Positions 11,636 to 19,527 of a stretch of DNA of 64,000 nt are shown one piece after another. The stretch spans positions 1 through 64,000 of the forward strand of contig JARYMT010000001.1 of NCBI GenBank assembly GCA_029906985.1. The letters are read 5' to 3'. Position 1 is the first letter of the stretch, and each line of letters begins with the position of its first letter. Both the position numbers and the translations under genes were made by a program. The notes below the pieces were generated by a model. The model had not been told where the DNA came from. It saw only the letters and a program-made list of their open reading frames with translations, and made no database searches. This stretch comes from Microgenomates group bacterium (GTDB lineage: Bacteria > Patescibacteriota > Microgenomatia > UBA1406 > GWC2-37-13).

Positions 11636-11701
11636 CTACTCTCCCGCCATAATGGCGAAAAAAAGGATTAAAAAACTGATAATTAAAAATGTTTGAAACA
11701 T
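11636..11701 (-). CDS. Small ORF B: 21-residue hydrophobic peptide
   Basis: The ATG at 11701 opens 21 codons beginning MFQTFLIISFLILFF and ending with TAG. It is almost entirely hydrophobic, like a leader peptide or a type I toxin of the Ibs kind. Its last codons contain CGCCATAATGGCG (11645-11657, self-complementary) and a 9-nt stretch complementary to the 5' arm of terminator B. The ORF/terminator geometry is the same as in module A upstream, which supports its being a real functional unit. No protein family is known to me. Confidence 0.5.
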   Translation of the reverse strand: MFQTFLIISFLILFFAIMAGE

Positions 11702-11766
11702 AATTTAAAATTCAAAAGTCTAAATGATAATTTTAAAATCAAAATTTACTAACTTTTATAATCCAA

Positions 11767-11790
11767 TAAAAAAACCTCCCTTTCGGGAGG
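11767..11790 (-). terminator. Rho-independent terminator A (module A)
   Basis: Minus-strand hairpin CCTCCC-GAAA-GGGAGG (11790-11775) followed by a T run (11774-11767). The segment CATCCTCCC (11793-11785), which includes its 5' arm, is perfectly complementary to GGGAGGATG (11837-11829) at the end of small ORF A. Confidence 0.8.
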
Positions 11791-11822
11791 ATGTTTTTTA
11801 AAATTTTTTTCGGTTTTATTTT

Positions 11823-11894
11823 TTATATCATCCTCCCGCCGCTTAAGATGCGGATAAAAAGGAGAATGATGATAAATAAAACCGATTGACTCAT
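11823..11894 (-). CDS. Small ORF A: 23-residue hydrophobic peptide
   Basis: The ATG at 11894 opens 23 codons starting MSQSVLFIIILLFIRIL and ending in TAA. The peptide is a single hydrophobic helix with a short polar tail. Its final codons carry a 9-nt sequence able to pair with the 5' arm of terminator A. A TAAAAT-like -10 lies shortly upstream, so the mRNA would have almost no leader. It could be a regulatory leader peptide, a type I toxin-like peptide or a small membrane peptide. Confidence 0.5.
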   Translation of the reverse strand: MSQSVLFIIILLFIRILSGGRMI

Positions 11895-11974
11895 GTTAGA
11901 AAATATTTTAACAAATGATTTTTAAAAAACAAGATCTTTTTACAACTCCTCTTTAAGAAGCAATAAACAGTTTT

Positions 11975-12784
11975 TTAAGGCGAAGGAATAATTTGCGGCT
12001 TACCCCAATAACAATAAGTATAAGGCGAAAAATTACCAAAGGCGTCGCGGGCTCGTACTCTGACATAAACTGCGCCCGTGTCTTTGATAACTATTTCACA
12101 TTTGTCTCCCAACTCATAAAAAGTACCCGATCGCCAGCTAGAAGCACAAATGTCTTTAAACTCAAGATCATAGGCGGCGTCGACCTGATAAACTACCGGG
12201 CCTTTAAGCAAACTTAAGCCATTTTCAAAAGAAGGCTCCCAGGCGATATTAAAATGTTTCCAGTCTATCCCGGAAGTTGTCCAGCATTTTGGCGGTTTGG
12301 TGGGCGGCGTACTGTCGATATTTAAAATAAATTTGTTTTTATCTTCCTGACTCATAATTTTGTTACTATCTCTGGTTCTTACCAGCCAACTATAACGCCC
12401 GTCTATGGCAAACTCAAAAGTCCAGCTGGCATTGGCGCCGGCTTTAACGATCGCTTTTGGTAGCCAGCCCGACTGGGCTAATGGCTTTCCCCACTGGTCA
12501 TAAATCGCCACCCAAGCATCATGGGGGTAATTACATTGCCCATTATCAGAAAACCAAAAAGTAACTTTGCGATTATTAAGATAAGCGTTGTTGACAGGAG
12601 CTTTTTTAACAGAAACAAAATTCAGGCAATCAATTTCCTGGGCTTTATTTTTAAATACAAAATTAACATTAGTTATCGCAAAAAATGAAATTGAAATAAA
12701 TAATAATAAAATGAAGTACAAAGTAAGGACTTTTAATGATTTTTTACTTTTATAAATTTTTTTTGTTTTTTTATTTTTTGCCAT
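11975..12784 (-). CDS. Membrane-anchored extracellular protein with FN3/Ig-like region, unknown
   Basis: 269 residues with a very basic N-terminus (MAKNKKTKKIYKSKK), then one signal-anchor helix at about 19-41. The rest is extracellular type: NNRKVTFWFSDNGQC, then GRYSWLVRTRDSN, DSTPPTKPPKCW and VYVRVRARDAFGNFSPYTYC, a pattern usual in fibronectin-III/Ig-like surface domains. It contains several Cys. I do not recognise a specific family. It lies upstream of the small-ORF/terminator modules on the same strand, about 80 nt away. Confidence 0.6.
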   Translation of the reverse strand: MAKNKKTKKIYKSKKSLKVLTLYFILLLFISISFFAITNVNFVFKNKAQEIDCLNFVSVKKAPVNNAYLNNRKVTFWFSDNGQCNYPHDAWVAIYDQWGKPLAQSGWLPKAIVKAGANASWTFEFAIDGRYSWLVRTRDSNKIMSQEDKNKFILNIDSTPPTKPPKCWTTSGIDWKHFNIAWEPSFENGLSLLKGPVVYQVDAAYDLEFKDICASSWRSGTFYELGDKCEIVIKDTGAVYVRVRARDAFGNFSPYTYCYWGKPQIIPSP

Positions 12785-12824
12785 TTAGTTAAAAGTGTAT
12801 TCTTTTTTTTAAAAAATGTCAAGG

Positions 12825-12895
12825 CTGCGGGACTTGGATTCGAACCAAGATAACAACTTCCAGAGAGTTGTGTCCTACCATTAGACGATCCCGCA
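12825..12895 (-). tRNA. tRNA-Gln (anticodon CTG)
   Basis: 71 nt fold as a tRNA: acceptor TGCGGGA/TCCCGCA, D-arm GTCT...GGAC, anticodon stem CAACT/AGTTG with loop CTCTGGA (anticodon CTG at positions 34-36), and T-arm CTTGG-TTCGAAT-CCAAG. U1-A72 and discriminator G73 are the known glutamine identity elements. CCA is not encoded; the 3' end continues with CCT. Confidence 0.93.
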
Positions 12896-13029
12896 ATTAG
12901 CTATTTCTATTATACAGAATTACCAATGATAAATTATAAATCTTATAAACCACAAATTAATTTAAAATTATAAAATTAAAAAAAACAAAATCGTTTAGAA
13001 ATTTTTTATTTATCAGTTATTATTTTTAT

Positions 13030-13488
13030 ATGTATACTTTAATAACTTATGTTTCTATTCACCACCAAAACACTAAAAAAGTAGCCGAAGTGATAGCAAA
13101 AATTTTAAAGGCTGATTTAGTTGATTTAAAAAAAGAAAAACCGCCTTCTTTTAAAAATTACGGTCTAATCGGCTTTGGCTCGGGAATTTATCTGGGAAAA
13201 CACCACCAGTTGATATTGGATTTTGTTGATCAACTTCCCAAAATGAAGAAAAAAGCTTTTATTTTTTCGACCAGTGGCGCTCCCCCATTTTTTAGTTTTG
13301 TTCAACACAAAGCCTTGCAAACTAAATTAATTAGAAAAGGTTTTAAAATTCAAGGCGAACTTTGCCTGCCGGGCTGGGATACTTATGGGATTTTTAAATT
13401 GTTTGGTGGATTTAATCCCAAAAGACCAAATGAAGAGGATCTTCAAAAAGCTCGAAACTTTGCCATCAAATTAAAAAAAATTAATTAG
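13030..13488 (+). CDS. Flavodoxin-like protein
   Basis: The first strand and phosphate loop read LITYVSIHHQNTKKVAEVIA, the FMN-binding position of flavodoxins (here SIHHQNT in place of the usual T/SxTGNT). Then GLIGFGSGIYLGKHH and AFIFSTSGAPPFF correspond to the two further FMN loops. At 152 residues it is the size of a simple flavodoxin or of HemG-like flavodoxin-domain proteins. It is predicted to be a cytoplasmic FMN electron carrier or quinone/NADH-type reductase. The partner cannot be told from its neighbours, since it stands alone between the tRNA and a convergent HD hydrolase. Confidence 0.75.
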   Translation: MYTLITYVSIHHQNTKKVAEVIAKILKADLVDLKKEKPPSFKNYGLIGFGSGIYLGKHHQLILDFVDQLPKMKKKAFIFSTSGAPPFFSFVQHKALQTKLIRKGFKIQGELCLPGWDTYGIFKLFGGFNPKRPNEEDLQKARNFAIKLKKIN

Positions 13489-13593
13489 AGAAGGATGCCT
13501 GCCAGCCACCGTTTGACCCCCGCGGTCAACCTTGATGTTTTAATTCAAACGTTAAACGTTAGATATTAGACGTTAGATGTTAAGTGATAGATA

Positions 13594-14196
13594 TTAAAGT
13601 CCTATCTCCTCTGCCACCTTTTTCATACTCTCCAAACAAATTTCAACGAATTTTTCCAAAGGAATATTGAGGCCTTCCTTAAGCTCGCATCTTTTAACAT
13701 CTTCTCGGCGGGTGCCGGCGGCGAATTTGGGCTCCTTTAAAAAGCGTTTCATCACCGAAGATAATTTCACGTCCGCTAATTTTTTTGAAGGATAAACCAA
13801 AGCCACCGCCACAATTAAACCAGTTAAAGAATCAGCGCAGAAAATTGCCCACTCTGCCTTGTTTTGCGGTTGTCTGCCAGTTCTTTCCGGCGCATGAGAT
13901 TTAATGATATTATGGACATTTTCAGAAATTGTTAAACCATACTTTGCCAAAACTTCCAAAGTTTTATTTGGATGAAAAGGCTTGTGCTCTCCTGAATAAT
14001 CAATGTCGTGAATTAAACCCGCCAAAAGCCAGTCGTTTTTTGACGGCTCATTGAGCCCCAACTGATTATTTGCTTCCAAATAATCATAAATTCCCCAAAG
14101 ACAAGCTTCAAGAGCGATTGAGTGCTTGAATATATTTTTTTCTAACTGTTTTTTTAGAATCTCAATATATTTTTGACGATTAGGGTAATTAATCAT
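13594..14196 (-). CDS. HD-domain phosphohydrolase (HDIG type)
   Basis: The metal-binding residues of the HD fold are visible: H25 in FKHSIALE, the HD pair in GLIHDIDYSGE, the H in IIKSHAPE and D in FCADSLTG. At 200 residues it matches the small HDIG proteins annotated as hydrolases, often with nucleotide or phosphomonoester substrates. The ATG at 14196 is the natural start. The substrate is unknown. It is divergent from the DUF2177 gene. Confidence 0.82.
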   Translation of the reverse strand: MINYPNRQKYIEILKKQLEKNIFKHSIALEACLWGIYDYLEANNQLGLNEPSKNDWLLAGLIHDIDYSGEHKPFHPNKTLEVLAKYGLTISENVHNIIKSHAPERTGRQPQNKAEWAIFCADSLTGLIVAVALVYPSKKLADVKLSSVMKRFLKEPKFAAGTRREDVKRCELKEGLNIPLEKFVEICLESMKKVAEEIGL

Positions 14197-14273
14197 AAAA
14201 AAAGATTATAATATATTTCTTCTCCGAGGGAAAAGGAATATTTTTTATCAAATATCTGTTAAAATTTTAATGT

Positions 14274-14660
14274 ATGAAAAACTTTTTGATTGCTTTTTTG
14301 GTGTTTTTGGCAATTGATATGATTTGGCTTGGATTTATTGGGAAAAGTCTTTATCAAAAATATTTAGGCTATTTAATGACAGATAAAATCAACTGGATTG
14401 CGGCACTAACTTTTTATATTTTATTTATCATCGGCCTTTTGATATTTGTTATCAATCCGGCTCTTTTACAGAAGTCTTTGAATAAAGCTATTTTTTACGG
14501 AGCCTTGTATGGATTAATAACCTATGCGACATATGATTTGACAAACCTTGCCACTATCAAAAACTGGCCGTTGACAATAACTATCATTGATCTTTTTTGG
14601 GGGACTTTTTTATCAACCGCAGTTTCATTAATCACCTTCTTAATTAGTAAAAAAATATAA
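14274..14660 (+). CDS. DUF2177 family membrane protein
   Basis: 128 residues with four hydrophobic helices. The N-terminal FLVFLAIDMIWLGFIGKSLY and the later YGALYGLITYATYDLTNLAT plus DLFWGTF are the characteristic conserved stretches of DUF2177. The family's function is unknown. In other bacteria it is often found near lipid-modifying genes. Here it starts an operon with the glycosylase-like gene (3-nt gap) and the DUF1295 protein (7-nt gap), so the three are probably co-expressed. Confidence 0.85.
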   Translation: MKNFLIAFLVFLAIDMIWLGFIGKSLYQKYLGYLMTDKINWIAALTFYILFIIGLLIFVINPALLQKSLNKAIFYGALYGLITYATYDLTNLATIKNWPLTITIIDLFWGTFLSTAVSLITFLISKKI

Positions 14661-14663
14661 TTT

Positions 14664-14999
14664 ATGAGAATCTGGGATATTGAGCCAAAACATCTTTGCC
14701 AAAAACATCTTCTTGGCGAACATCGGGAGCTTCATGGTCTTTGGAATATATTAACAATCCATAAAGGAAAAGGAGGATATTCGCGCCATCCGGAAACTCT
14801 TCGCTGGAAAGGGAAACTTAAAGCTTTATTTTTGCGTCATGAAAAATTGGTTAAAGAGATGGAAAAAAGAAATTATAAACACAACTCGCCATTAAATAAA
14901 AAATTAGCCAAAGGAAAGAGCATTCAAGACAAGTTTGTTAATACTATTAATGAACAAGGGCTAATTTTAAAAAATAAAAAATGTCAGTGTAAAATTTAA
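14664..14999 (+). CDS. Pyrimidine dimer DNA glycosylase-like protein (Pyr_excise family)
   Basis: 111 residues. The N-terminal MRIWDIEPKHLCQKHLLGEH is the hallmark of the stand-alone bacterial branch of the T4 endonuclease V family, followed by RELHGLWNILT and YSRHPETLRWKGKLKALFLRHEKL. T4 EndoV removes UV-induced cyclobutane dimers with an N-terminal Thr as nucleophile and a key Glu (E in the EHRE stretch corresponds to it). Whether this branch, whose residue 2 is Arg, has the same activity is not settled by sequence. It lies between two membrane-protein genes in a short operon. Confidence 0.75.
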   Translation: MRIWDIEPKHLCQKHLLGEHRELHGLWNILTIHKGKGGYSRHPETLRWKGKLKALFLRHEKLVKEMEKRNYKHNSPLNKKLAKGKSIQDKFVNTINEQGLILKNKKCQCKI

Positions 15000-15006
15000 T
15001 AATATT

Positions 15007-15777
15007 ATGAGTTTCTTTCTAAAAATAGCCATATTGATTTTTTTCTACATGAGTTTTTGGTTTTTGCTGGCAATTTTAAGAAAAAGAAATGATCTAGCTG
15101 ATATTGCCTGGGGTTTAGGATTTGTTATTGTCGCTTTTTTATCTTTAATGGAAAAAAATTTTTCTTCTTTAAGGTCAATAATTGTTTTTGTTCTGGTTTT
15201 TTTGTGGGGTCTGCGATTATCAACTCATATTTTTTTAAGAAATAAAGGTAAAAAAGAAGATTTTCGCTATAAAAATTGGCGCGAAAAATGGGGTAAAAAT
15301 TGGGTTTTAAAAACATATTTTCAGGTTTTTTTACTTCAAGGGGTTTTCCTTTTTATAATCAGTCTGCCAATTAGTTTTTTAGGGGTGTTTGAAGGTTATC
15401 AGTCATTAAATTTATTGGATTTTATTGGAATTTTTATCTGGACTATTGGATTTTTGTTTGAAATAATTGCTGATTATCAACTTTTAATTTTTAAATCAGA
15501 TCCAAAAAATAAAGGAAAAATTATGGATAAAGGCCTATGGCAATATAGTCGTCATCCAAATTATTTTGGCGAGGTAACTTTGTGGTGGGGTATTTTTATT
15601 ATTTGTATAAATGTTAAAAACGGATTTTTATCAATCATTGGTCCTTTGACAATAAGTTTTCTTATCCTTAAAGTATCTGGCATTCCTCTTCTTGAAGCAA
15701 AATATCAAGGTAATAAACTTTTTGAAGAGTACAAAAGAAAAACCAGCGCTTTTTTTCCTTTACCGCCGAAACAATAA
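15007..15777 (+). CDS. DUF1295 / steroid 5-alpha-reductase C-terminal-like membrane enzyme
   Basis: 256 residues, six to seven transmembrane helices. The signature near the C-terminus is GLWQYSRHPNYFGEVTLWWG, and the N-terminal half has DLADIAWGLGF and LWGLRLSTHIF, both classic DUF1295 blocks. Members are integral membrane NAD(P)H-linked reductases or isoprenylcysteine methyltransferase relatives acting on lipids or steroids. Substrate unknown. It is the third gene of the operon starting at 14274. The element CCACCTCGGAGGCG... starts 18 nt after the stop. Confidence 0.85.
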   Translation: MSFFLKIAILIFFYMSFWFLLAILRKRNDLADIAWGLGFVIVAFLSLMEKNFSSLRSIIVFVLVFLWGLRLSTHIFLRNKGKKEDFRYKNWREKWGKNWVLKTYFQVFLLQGVFLFIISLPISFLGVFEGYQSLNLLDFIGIFIWTIGFLFEIIADYQLLIFKSDPKNKGKIMDKGLWQYSRHPNYFGEVTLWWGIFIICINVKNGFLSIIGPLTISFLILKVSGIPLLEAKYQGNKLFEEYKRKTSAFFPLPPKQ

Positions 15778-15795
15778 GCTTCAAACACCTCTTAA

Positions 15796-15818
15796 CCACC
15801 TCGGAGGCGCAATAAATA
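15796..15818 (+). repeat. Downstream CACCTCGGAGG..CAATAAATA element, copy 1
   Basis: A near-identical 23-bp element recurs at 16472-16494 and 19887-19909. It combines a short palindrome (CACCTCGGAGGCG here, GGTG in copy 2) with the conserved tail CAATAAATA, always just 3' of a gene and preceded by a pyrimidine-rich stretch. Confidence 0.7.
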
Positions 15819-15881
15819 ATTGTACATATATGTACAGGATAATATAACGAATATTTAAAGTTAAGAGAAAAGGGTTTTCCC

Positions 15882-15913
15882 TTGACAAGAAGAAGAAGAA
15901 GAAGAAGTAAAAT
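15882..15913 (+). promoter_or_regulatory. Promoter with AGA-triplet repeat spacer (20 bp)
   Basis: TTGACA (15882-15887) and TAAAAT (15908-15913) are separated by 20 bp made of AGA triplets. The same arrangement with a 17-bp spacer precedes the gene at 19528. The ATG of the following gene is at 15948. Confidence 0.7.
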
Positions 15914-15947
15914 GAATTAATAATAATTAAAAATTAATAATGAAGAT

Positions 15948-16445
15948 ATGTCAGAACATCAAACTTCAGGGGAAAAGACAGGTAATCAAGAAATAAAGAT
16001 AGATTTTCAACCCTTGGAATTTAAACTAAAAGATGGAAAAATTATGAGAATTGATTATAAAAAAGTAGAAGGAAATTATGTACCTTATAATGAAGAAAGA
16101 CAGAAAAAAACCGGCCTAAAAGCTTTGTTTTGGACAGTTAGAACTGAACCTCTGCCCGAAGGAGGCCATCGTAATTATTATACTTATTATCAAATTAAAC
16201 CAAACAATTCAATTGAAATCGTCAATAAAAAAATAAGAGTTAAGCCTGATGGTACGATAGTAGATGAAACACTTTTTGAAATCCCAATTACAAAAATATT
16301 ATCCCCCAGAAGAACGGCATTAAGCATTGCAAGCACTCCGGATCAAGCAGATCAAGAAAAAGTAGCACTATCATTTTTAGAAATATCATTTTCCGAACCA
16401 TCACCCACATCTCAATCCCCAACTCCAACCACCCAACCATCTTAA
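15948..16445 (+). CDS. Unrecognised soluble protein of 165 residues
   Basis: Hydrophilic protein without signal peptide or membrane segment. The body (about residues 15-125) looks beta-rich, with alternating patterns such as FKLKDGKIMRIDYKKVEGNY and NKKIRVKPDGTIVDETLFEI. The C-terminus is a low-complexity Ser/Thr/Pro tail (about 145-165). It is driven by a promoter with a triplet-repeat spacer and is bracketed by two copies of the CACCTCGGAGG element (15796 and 16472), which makes it look like a self-contained cassette. No family recognised. Confidence 0.6.
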   Translation: MSEHQTSGEKTGNQEIKIDFQPLEFKLKDGKIMRIDYKKVEGNYVPYNEERQKKTGLKALFWTVRTEPLPEGGHRNYYTYYQIKPNNSIEIVNKKIRVKPDGTIVDETLFEIPITKILSPRRTALSIASTPDQADQEKVALSFLEISFSEPSPTSQSPTPTTQPS

Positions 16446-16471
16446 TTTCTAAGCTAAAATATCTCTACTCT

Positions 16472-16494
16472 CCACCTCGGAGGTGCAATAAATA
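16472..16494 (+). repeat. Downstream CACCTCGGAGGTG + CAATAAATA element, copy 2
   Basis: It begins 27 nt after the stop at 16445. CACCTCGGAGGTG is a perfect 13-bp palindrome, followed by CAATAAATA. It differs from copy 1 by one base. The 200 bp that follow are low-complexity AT-rich DNA with GTTTTAAG-like and ACGTTATACGTT-like repeats and no gene. Confidence 0.7.
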
Positions 16495-16647
16495 TAACTT
16501 AACTTGTTTCAAAATCTTAAATGAGATCCCGAAACCCTACGATTCGCAGGGCAACCAAGTTCAGAATGACAAAAATTAGTTTTATAGTTTTTAGTTTTAA
16601 GTTTTGGTTTTAAGTTTTGACGATTGGATTTTGAGTTTTAAATTTTA

Positions 16648-16847
16648 CACGTTATACGTTCTACGTTATATGTTAATTTTTCTTGATGTTTGATGTTAAA
16701 AGTTAGATGTTAGATGATAATGAAGTTAACAATCTTCCCCTCCACATAGATCATCTTGTACTTTTTCCCTTGTAAATACTTTTTCACTTTTTCATTTTCT
16801 AAAGCAATTTTTTCTATTTCACGTTTCACGTTATACGTTCTACGTTC
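16648..16847. repeat. 20-bp repeat shared by intergenic DNA and the leuS 3' end
   Basis: CACGTTATACGTTCTACGTT occurs at 16648-16667 in intergenic DNA and again at 16828-16847 inside leuS, where it is translated as part of RRTYNVKRE. A related ACGTTAGATATTAGACG-type tract lies at about 13555-13590. Confidence 0.7.
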
Positions 16848-19412
16848 TACTTTTATTGTTCCTCTCAACTTCCCATTCACCTGCACCGGAATAACTATCT
16901 CCTCGTCCTCAACTTCTTCTGCTTTAGGCCAAGATGATAGATGAATTGAGGTCTTTTCGCCTAAAACCTCCCGCCAGATCTCTTCAGTTAAAAAAGGTGC
17001 AAATGGGGCCAAGATCTGTAAAAACTTCTTGGCGTTTTCCTTTGATAATGACGGTATGCTTTTGTCTGCCGAAGCTTTGGCAAAGGCGGATTCCCATTCA
17101 TTCAAAAATTTCATCATGGCGGCAATCGCCGTATTCATTTTTATATGCTGAATATCCTTTCCCACTTTTATAATTGTTTTATTTAACTTATCGATTAAAG
17201 TTTTATTATTCAACCTTAACGAAGGTTTGAAACTTACCCTCTCGGCTTTATCCGAAGAATAATTTTTATAATACATTTCCCAAACTCGTTTCAAAAAACG
17301 ATAAACACCTTGAAGTGTTTTGGTTGACCAAGAAATTTCCTGACTAAAAGGCGCTATAAACATTTCATACATTCTCAAAGCGTCAGCACCGTATTCAGCC
17401 ACCACCTCATCGGGATTGATAACGTTGCCAAAAGATTTGCTCATTTTCCGGTGATCTTCTGCCAAAACCATTCCCACATTTCGCAATCTCAAAAAAGGCT
17501 CTTTAATGTTAATAAGTCCAATGTCATATAATGCTTTAATCCAAAAACGAGCATATAATAAGTGTAAAACAGCGTGTTCAGCACCACCCAAATACCAATC
17601 AACCGGAAGCCAATGACCGGAATTTTTAATTTTTGATTGCCAATTTTCAATCAAAGGAGCCACCTGATTTTGAGACAATCGCTTGGGGAACCCCCCGCTT
17701 TGCGGAGGTGAAGCGGTCGAAAAATCATGGTGGCGAAAATTCCCTTCTTTGTTCCACCAAGGAAACGCCAAAAAATACCAGCACGATCCCGCCCAGTTTG
17801 GCATTGTGTCGGTCTCTCTTTTTGCCGGCCCGCCGCAGTTTGGACAGGTGGTTTTAACAAAGGAGGCCACTTTGGAAAGGGGTGACTCGCCAGTCTCTGT
17901 CGGTTGATAGGATTTAATATACGGTAATTTCAACGGTAATTCTTGCTCTTTAATCGGAAACCAACCAAATAATTTTTCTAAATTTTTATTTTTAAATTTT
18001 AAATTTTTAATTTTTTCATCGGTGTCCCAATAACTAATCTTCTTTTTTGCGCAGCTTTCACAATAAATCATCGGAATCGGCTCGCCCCAATATCGCTGAC
18101 GGGAAAAAATCCAATCGCGCAAATGATAAATCACCGCCCTTTTTCCCCAACCTTTTTTCTCTAAATAATCGATTATTTTTAATATTGCTTCTTTTGTTTT
18201 TGAACCATTTAAAAACTCTGAATTAATGATCTCTCCGTCTTCCTCATAAACATCCTCAATTTTTGCAATCGGTCCTGTTTCACCATTTTTACCTTTAACC
18301 ACACGAATAACTTCAAGGCCGAACTTTTTAGCAAACTCGAAATCCCGCTTATCATGGCCGGGAACACCAACCACCGCTCCGGTACCAAAGTTCATCAAAA
18401 CAAAGTCAGAAATATAAACAGGAAGTAAACGTCCGTTAAGGTTGTTTACTGCATAAAACCCGGTAAAAATACCGGTTTTTTTTCTACCTTCTGCTTCTCT
18501 TTCTATCTCAGTCTTGGCCTTTGCCTCTTCAACATATTTTTTAATCTTTTCCACATCGGTTTTTTTGGATTTGATCTCGCCTTTGATAATTTTTTTGACA
18601 AACTCATGTTCTGGAGCCAAAACAATAAAAGTCGCGCCGAAATTTGTATCAGGACGGGTTGTAAAACATGTAATTATCTCGTTGCTATTTTTTACTTTAT
18701 AATTAATATTGATTCCTTCCTTTTTCCCGATCCAATTTCTTTGCATTGCCAAAATTCCTTCCGGCCAATCCAAACCCTTTAAACCTTCAAGTAGTTTATC
18801 GGCGTATTGAGTAATGGCAAAAATCCATTGCGGCAATTCTTTTTTGGTAATTTTATTTCCGCATCTCTCATGAGTGCCGTCAGCCAAAACCTCCTCTTCT
18901 GCCAAACCAGTTTTGCAAAAAGGACAAAAATTAATCGGGGCGTTTTTTTTGTAAAGAAGCCCCATCTTAAAAAATTGAATAAAAAGCCATTGGGTCCATT
19001 GGTAATATTCAGGGTCGGTCGTCGAAAACTCACGCTGCCAATCATAAGAGAAACCAAGCATCTTCATCTGGCGACGAAAATTGGCAATGTTTTTTGGCAC
19101 CATGTCAAGAGGGTTTTTTTTGGCCTTGATAGCCGCGTTTTCTGCCGGCAGACCAAAGGCATCCCAGCCCATCGGATGTAATACCGCCCAGCCGTTCATC
19201 CGATAATAACGGGCTAAAATATCAGAAGCTGTATAACCTCGGGGATGGCCGACATGAAGGCCGGCAGCTGAAGGATAAGGAAACATATCTAAAACATAAA
19301 TTTTGTTTTTCTTGTTTTTGTTGGTTATTTGGGGAGTTTGGTAAACTTTGTCTTTTTCCCAAACCTCAATCCATTTTTTTTCAAAATGCGAAGGTTGATA
19401 TTTCGCTATCAT
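16710..19412 (-). CDS. leuS: Leucyl-tRNA synthetase
   Basis: Charges tRNA-Leu in the cytoplasm. The class I HIGH motif is HVGH at residues 53-56 and the KMSKS motif is in HRKMSKSFGNVI near residue 655. The CP1 editing domain (about 220-430, with TCFTTRPDTNFGATF and GHDKRDFEFAKKFG) and the C-terminal anticodon domain are present. At 900 residues it is slightly longer than usual, owing to in-frame extras: FSTASPPQSGG... (about 17680-17735), AFAKASADK (about 17066-17092) and the repeat-derived RRTYNVKRE near the end, all of which look like translated intergenic repeat elements. It is on the minus strand, alone. Confidence 0.97.
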   Translation of the reverse strand: MIAKYQPSHFEKKWIEVWEKDKVYQTPQITNKNKKNKIYVLDMFPYPSAAGLHVGHPRGYTASDILARYYRMNGWAVLHPMGWDAFGLPAENAAIKAKKNPLDMVPKNIANFRRQMKMLGFSYDWQREFSTTDPEYYQWTQWLFIQFFKMGLLYKKNAPINFCPFCKTGLAEEEVLADGTHERCGNKITKKELPQWIFAITQYADKLLEGLKGLDWPEGILAMQRNWIGKKEGININYKVKNSNEIITCFTTRPDTNFGATFIVLAPEHEFVKKIIKGEIKSKKTDVEKIKKYVEEAKAKTEIEREAEGRKKTGIFTGFYAVNNLNGRLLPVYISDFVLMNFGTGAVVGVPGHDKRDFEFAKKFGLEVIRVVKGKNGETGPIAKIEDVYEEDGEIINSEFLNGSKTKEAILKIIDYLEKKGWGKRAVIYHLRDWIFSRQRYWGEPIPMIYCESCAKKKISYWDTDEKIKNLKFKNKNLEKLFGWFPIKEQELPLKLPYIKSYQPTETGESPLSKVASFVKTTCPNCGGPAKRETDTMPNWAGSCWYFLAFPWWNKEGNFRHHDFSTASPPQSGGFPKRLSQNQVAPLIENWQSKIKNSGHWLPVDWYLGGAEHAVLHLLYARFWIKALYDIGLINIKEPFLRLRNVGMVLAEDHRKMSKSFGNVINPDEVVAEYGADALRMYEMFIAPFSQEISWSTKTLQGVYRFLKRVWEMYYKNYSSDKAERVSFKPSLRLNNKTLIDKLNKTIIKVGKDIQHIKMNTAIAAMMKFLNEWESAFAKASADKSIPSLSKENAKKFLQILAPFAPFLTEEIWREVLGEKTSIHLSSWPKAEEVEDEEIVIPVQVNGKLRGTIKVERRTYNVKREIEKIALENEKVKKYLQGKKYKMIYVEGKIVNFIII

Positions 19413-19487
19413 ATTTTAATATTTTATATTAATCTAAACATTTTTCAACTTCCAATCCTCACCTTACCTTTTTCCCCTTGACAGTCC

Positions 19488-19516
19488 TTGACAAGAAGAA
19501 GAAGAAGAAGTAAAAT
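19488..19516 (+). promoter_or_regulatory. Promoter with AGA-triplet repeat spacer (17 bp)
   Basis: TTGACA (19488-19493), a 17-bp spacer of AGA triplets and TAAAAT (19511-19516). Another TTGACA sits 10 bp upstream (19478-19483). The ATG at 19528 is 11 nt after the -10, so the transcript has almost no leader. The spacer is exactly one triplet shorter than in the promoter at 15882. Confidence 0.72.
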
Positions 19517-19527
19517 TTATTCTCAAT

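Noticed and set aside
13500-13595. ACGTTAGATATTAGACG-type repeats as a possible CRISPR array
   Set aside because: Units are short, irregular and lack spacers of constant length. This is low-complexity intergenic DNA.
15801-15830. GGAGGCG + spacing as a ribosome-binding site for a tiny ORF
   Set aside because: No ATG at proper distance and the possible TTG frame closes after about 11 codons.
17651-17907. Several 60-75 codon ORFs within leuS
   Set aside because: They lie in other frames of a clear leuS gene.
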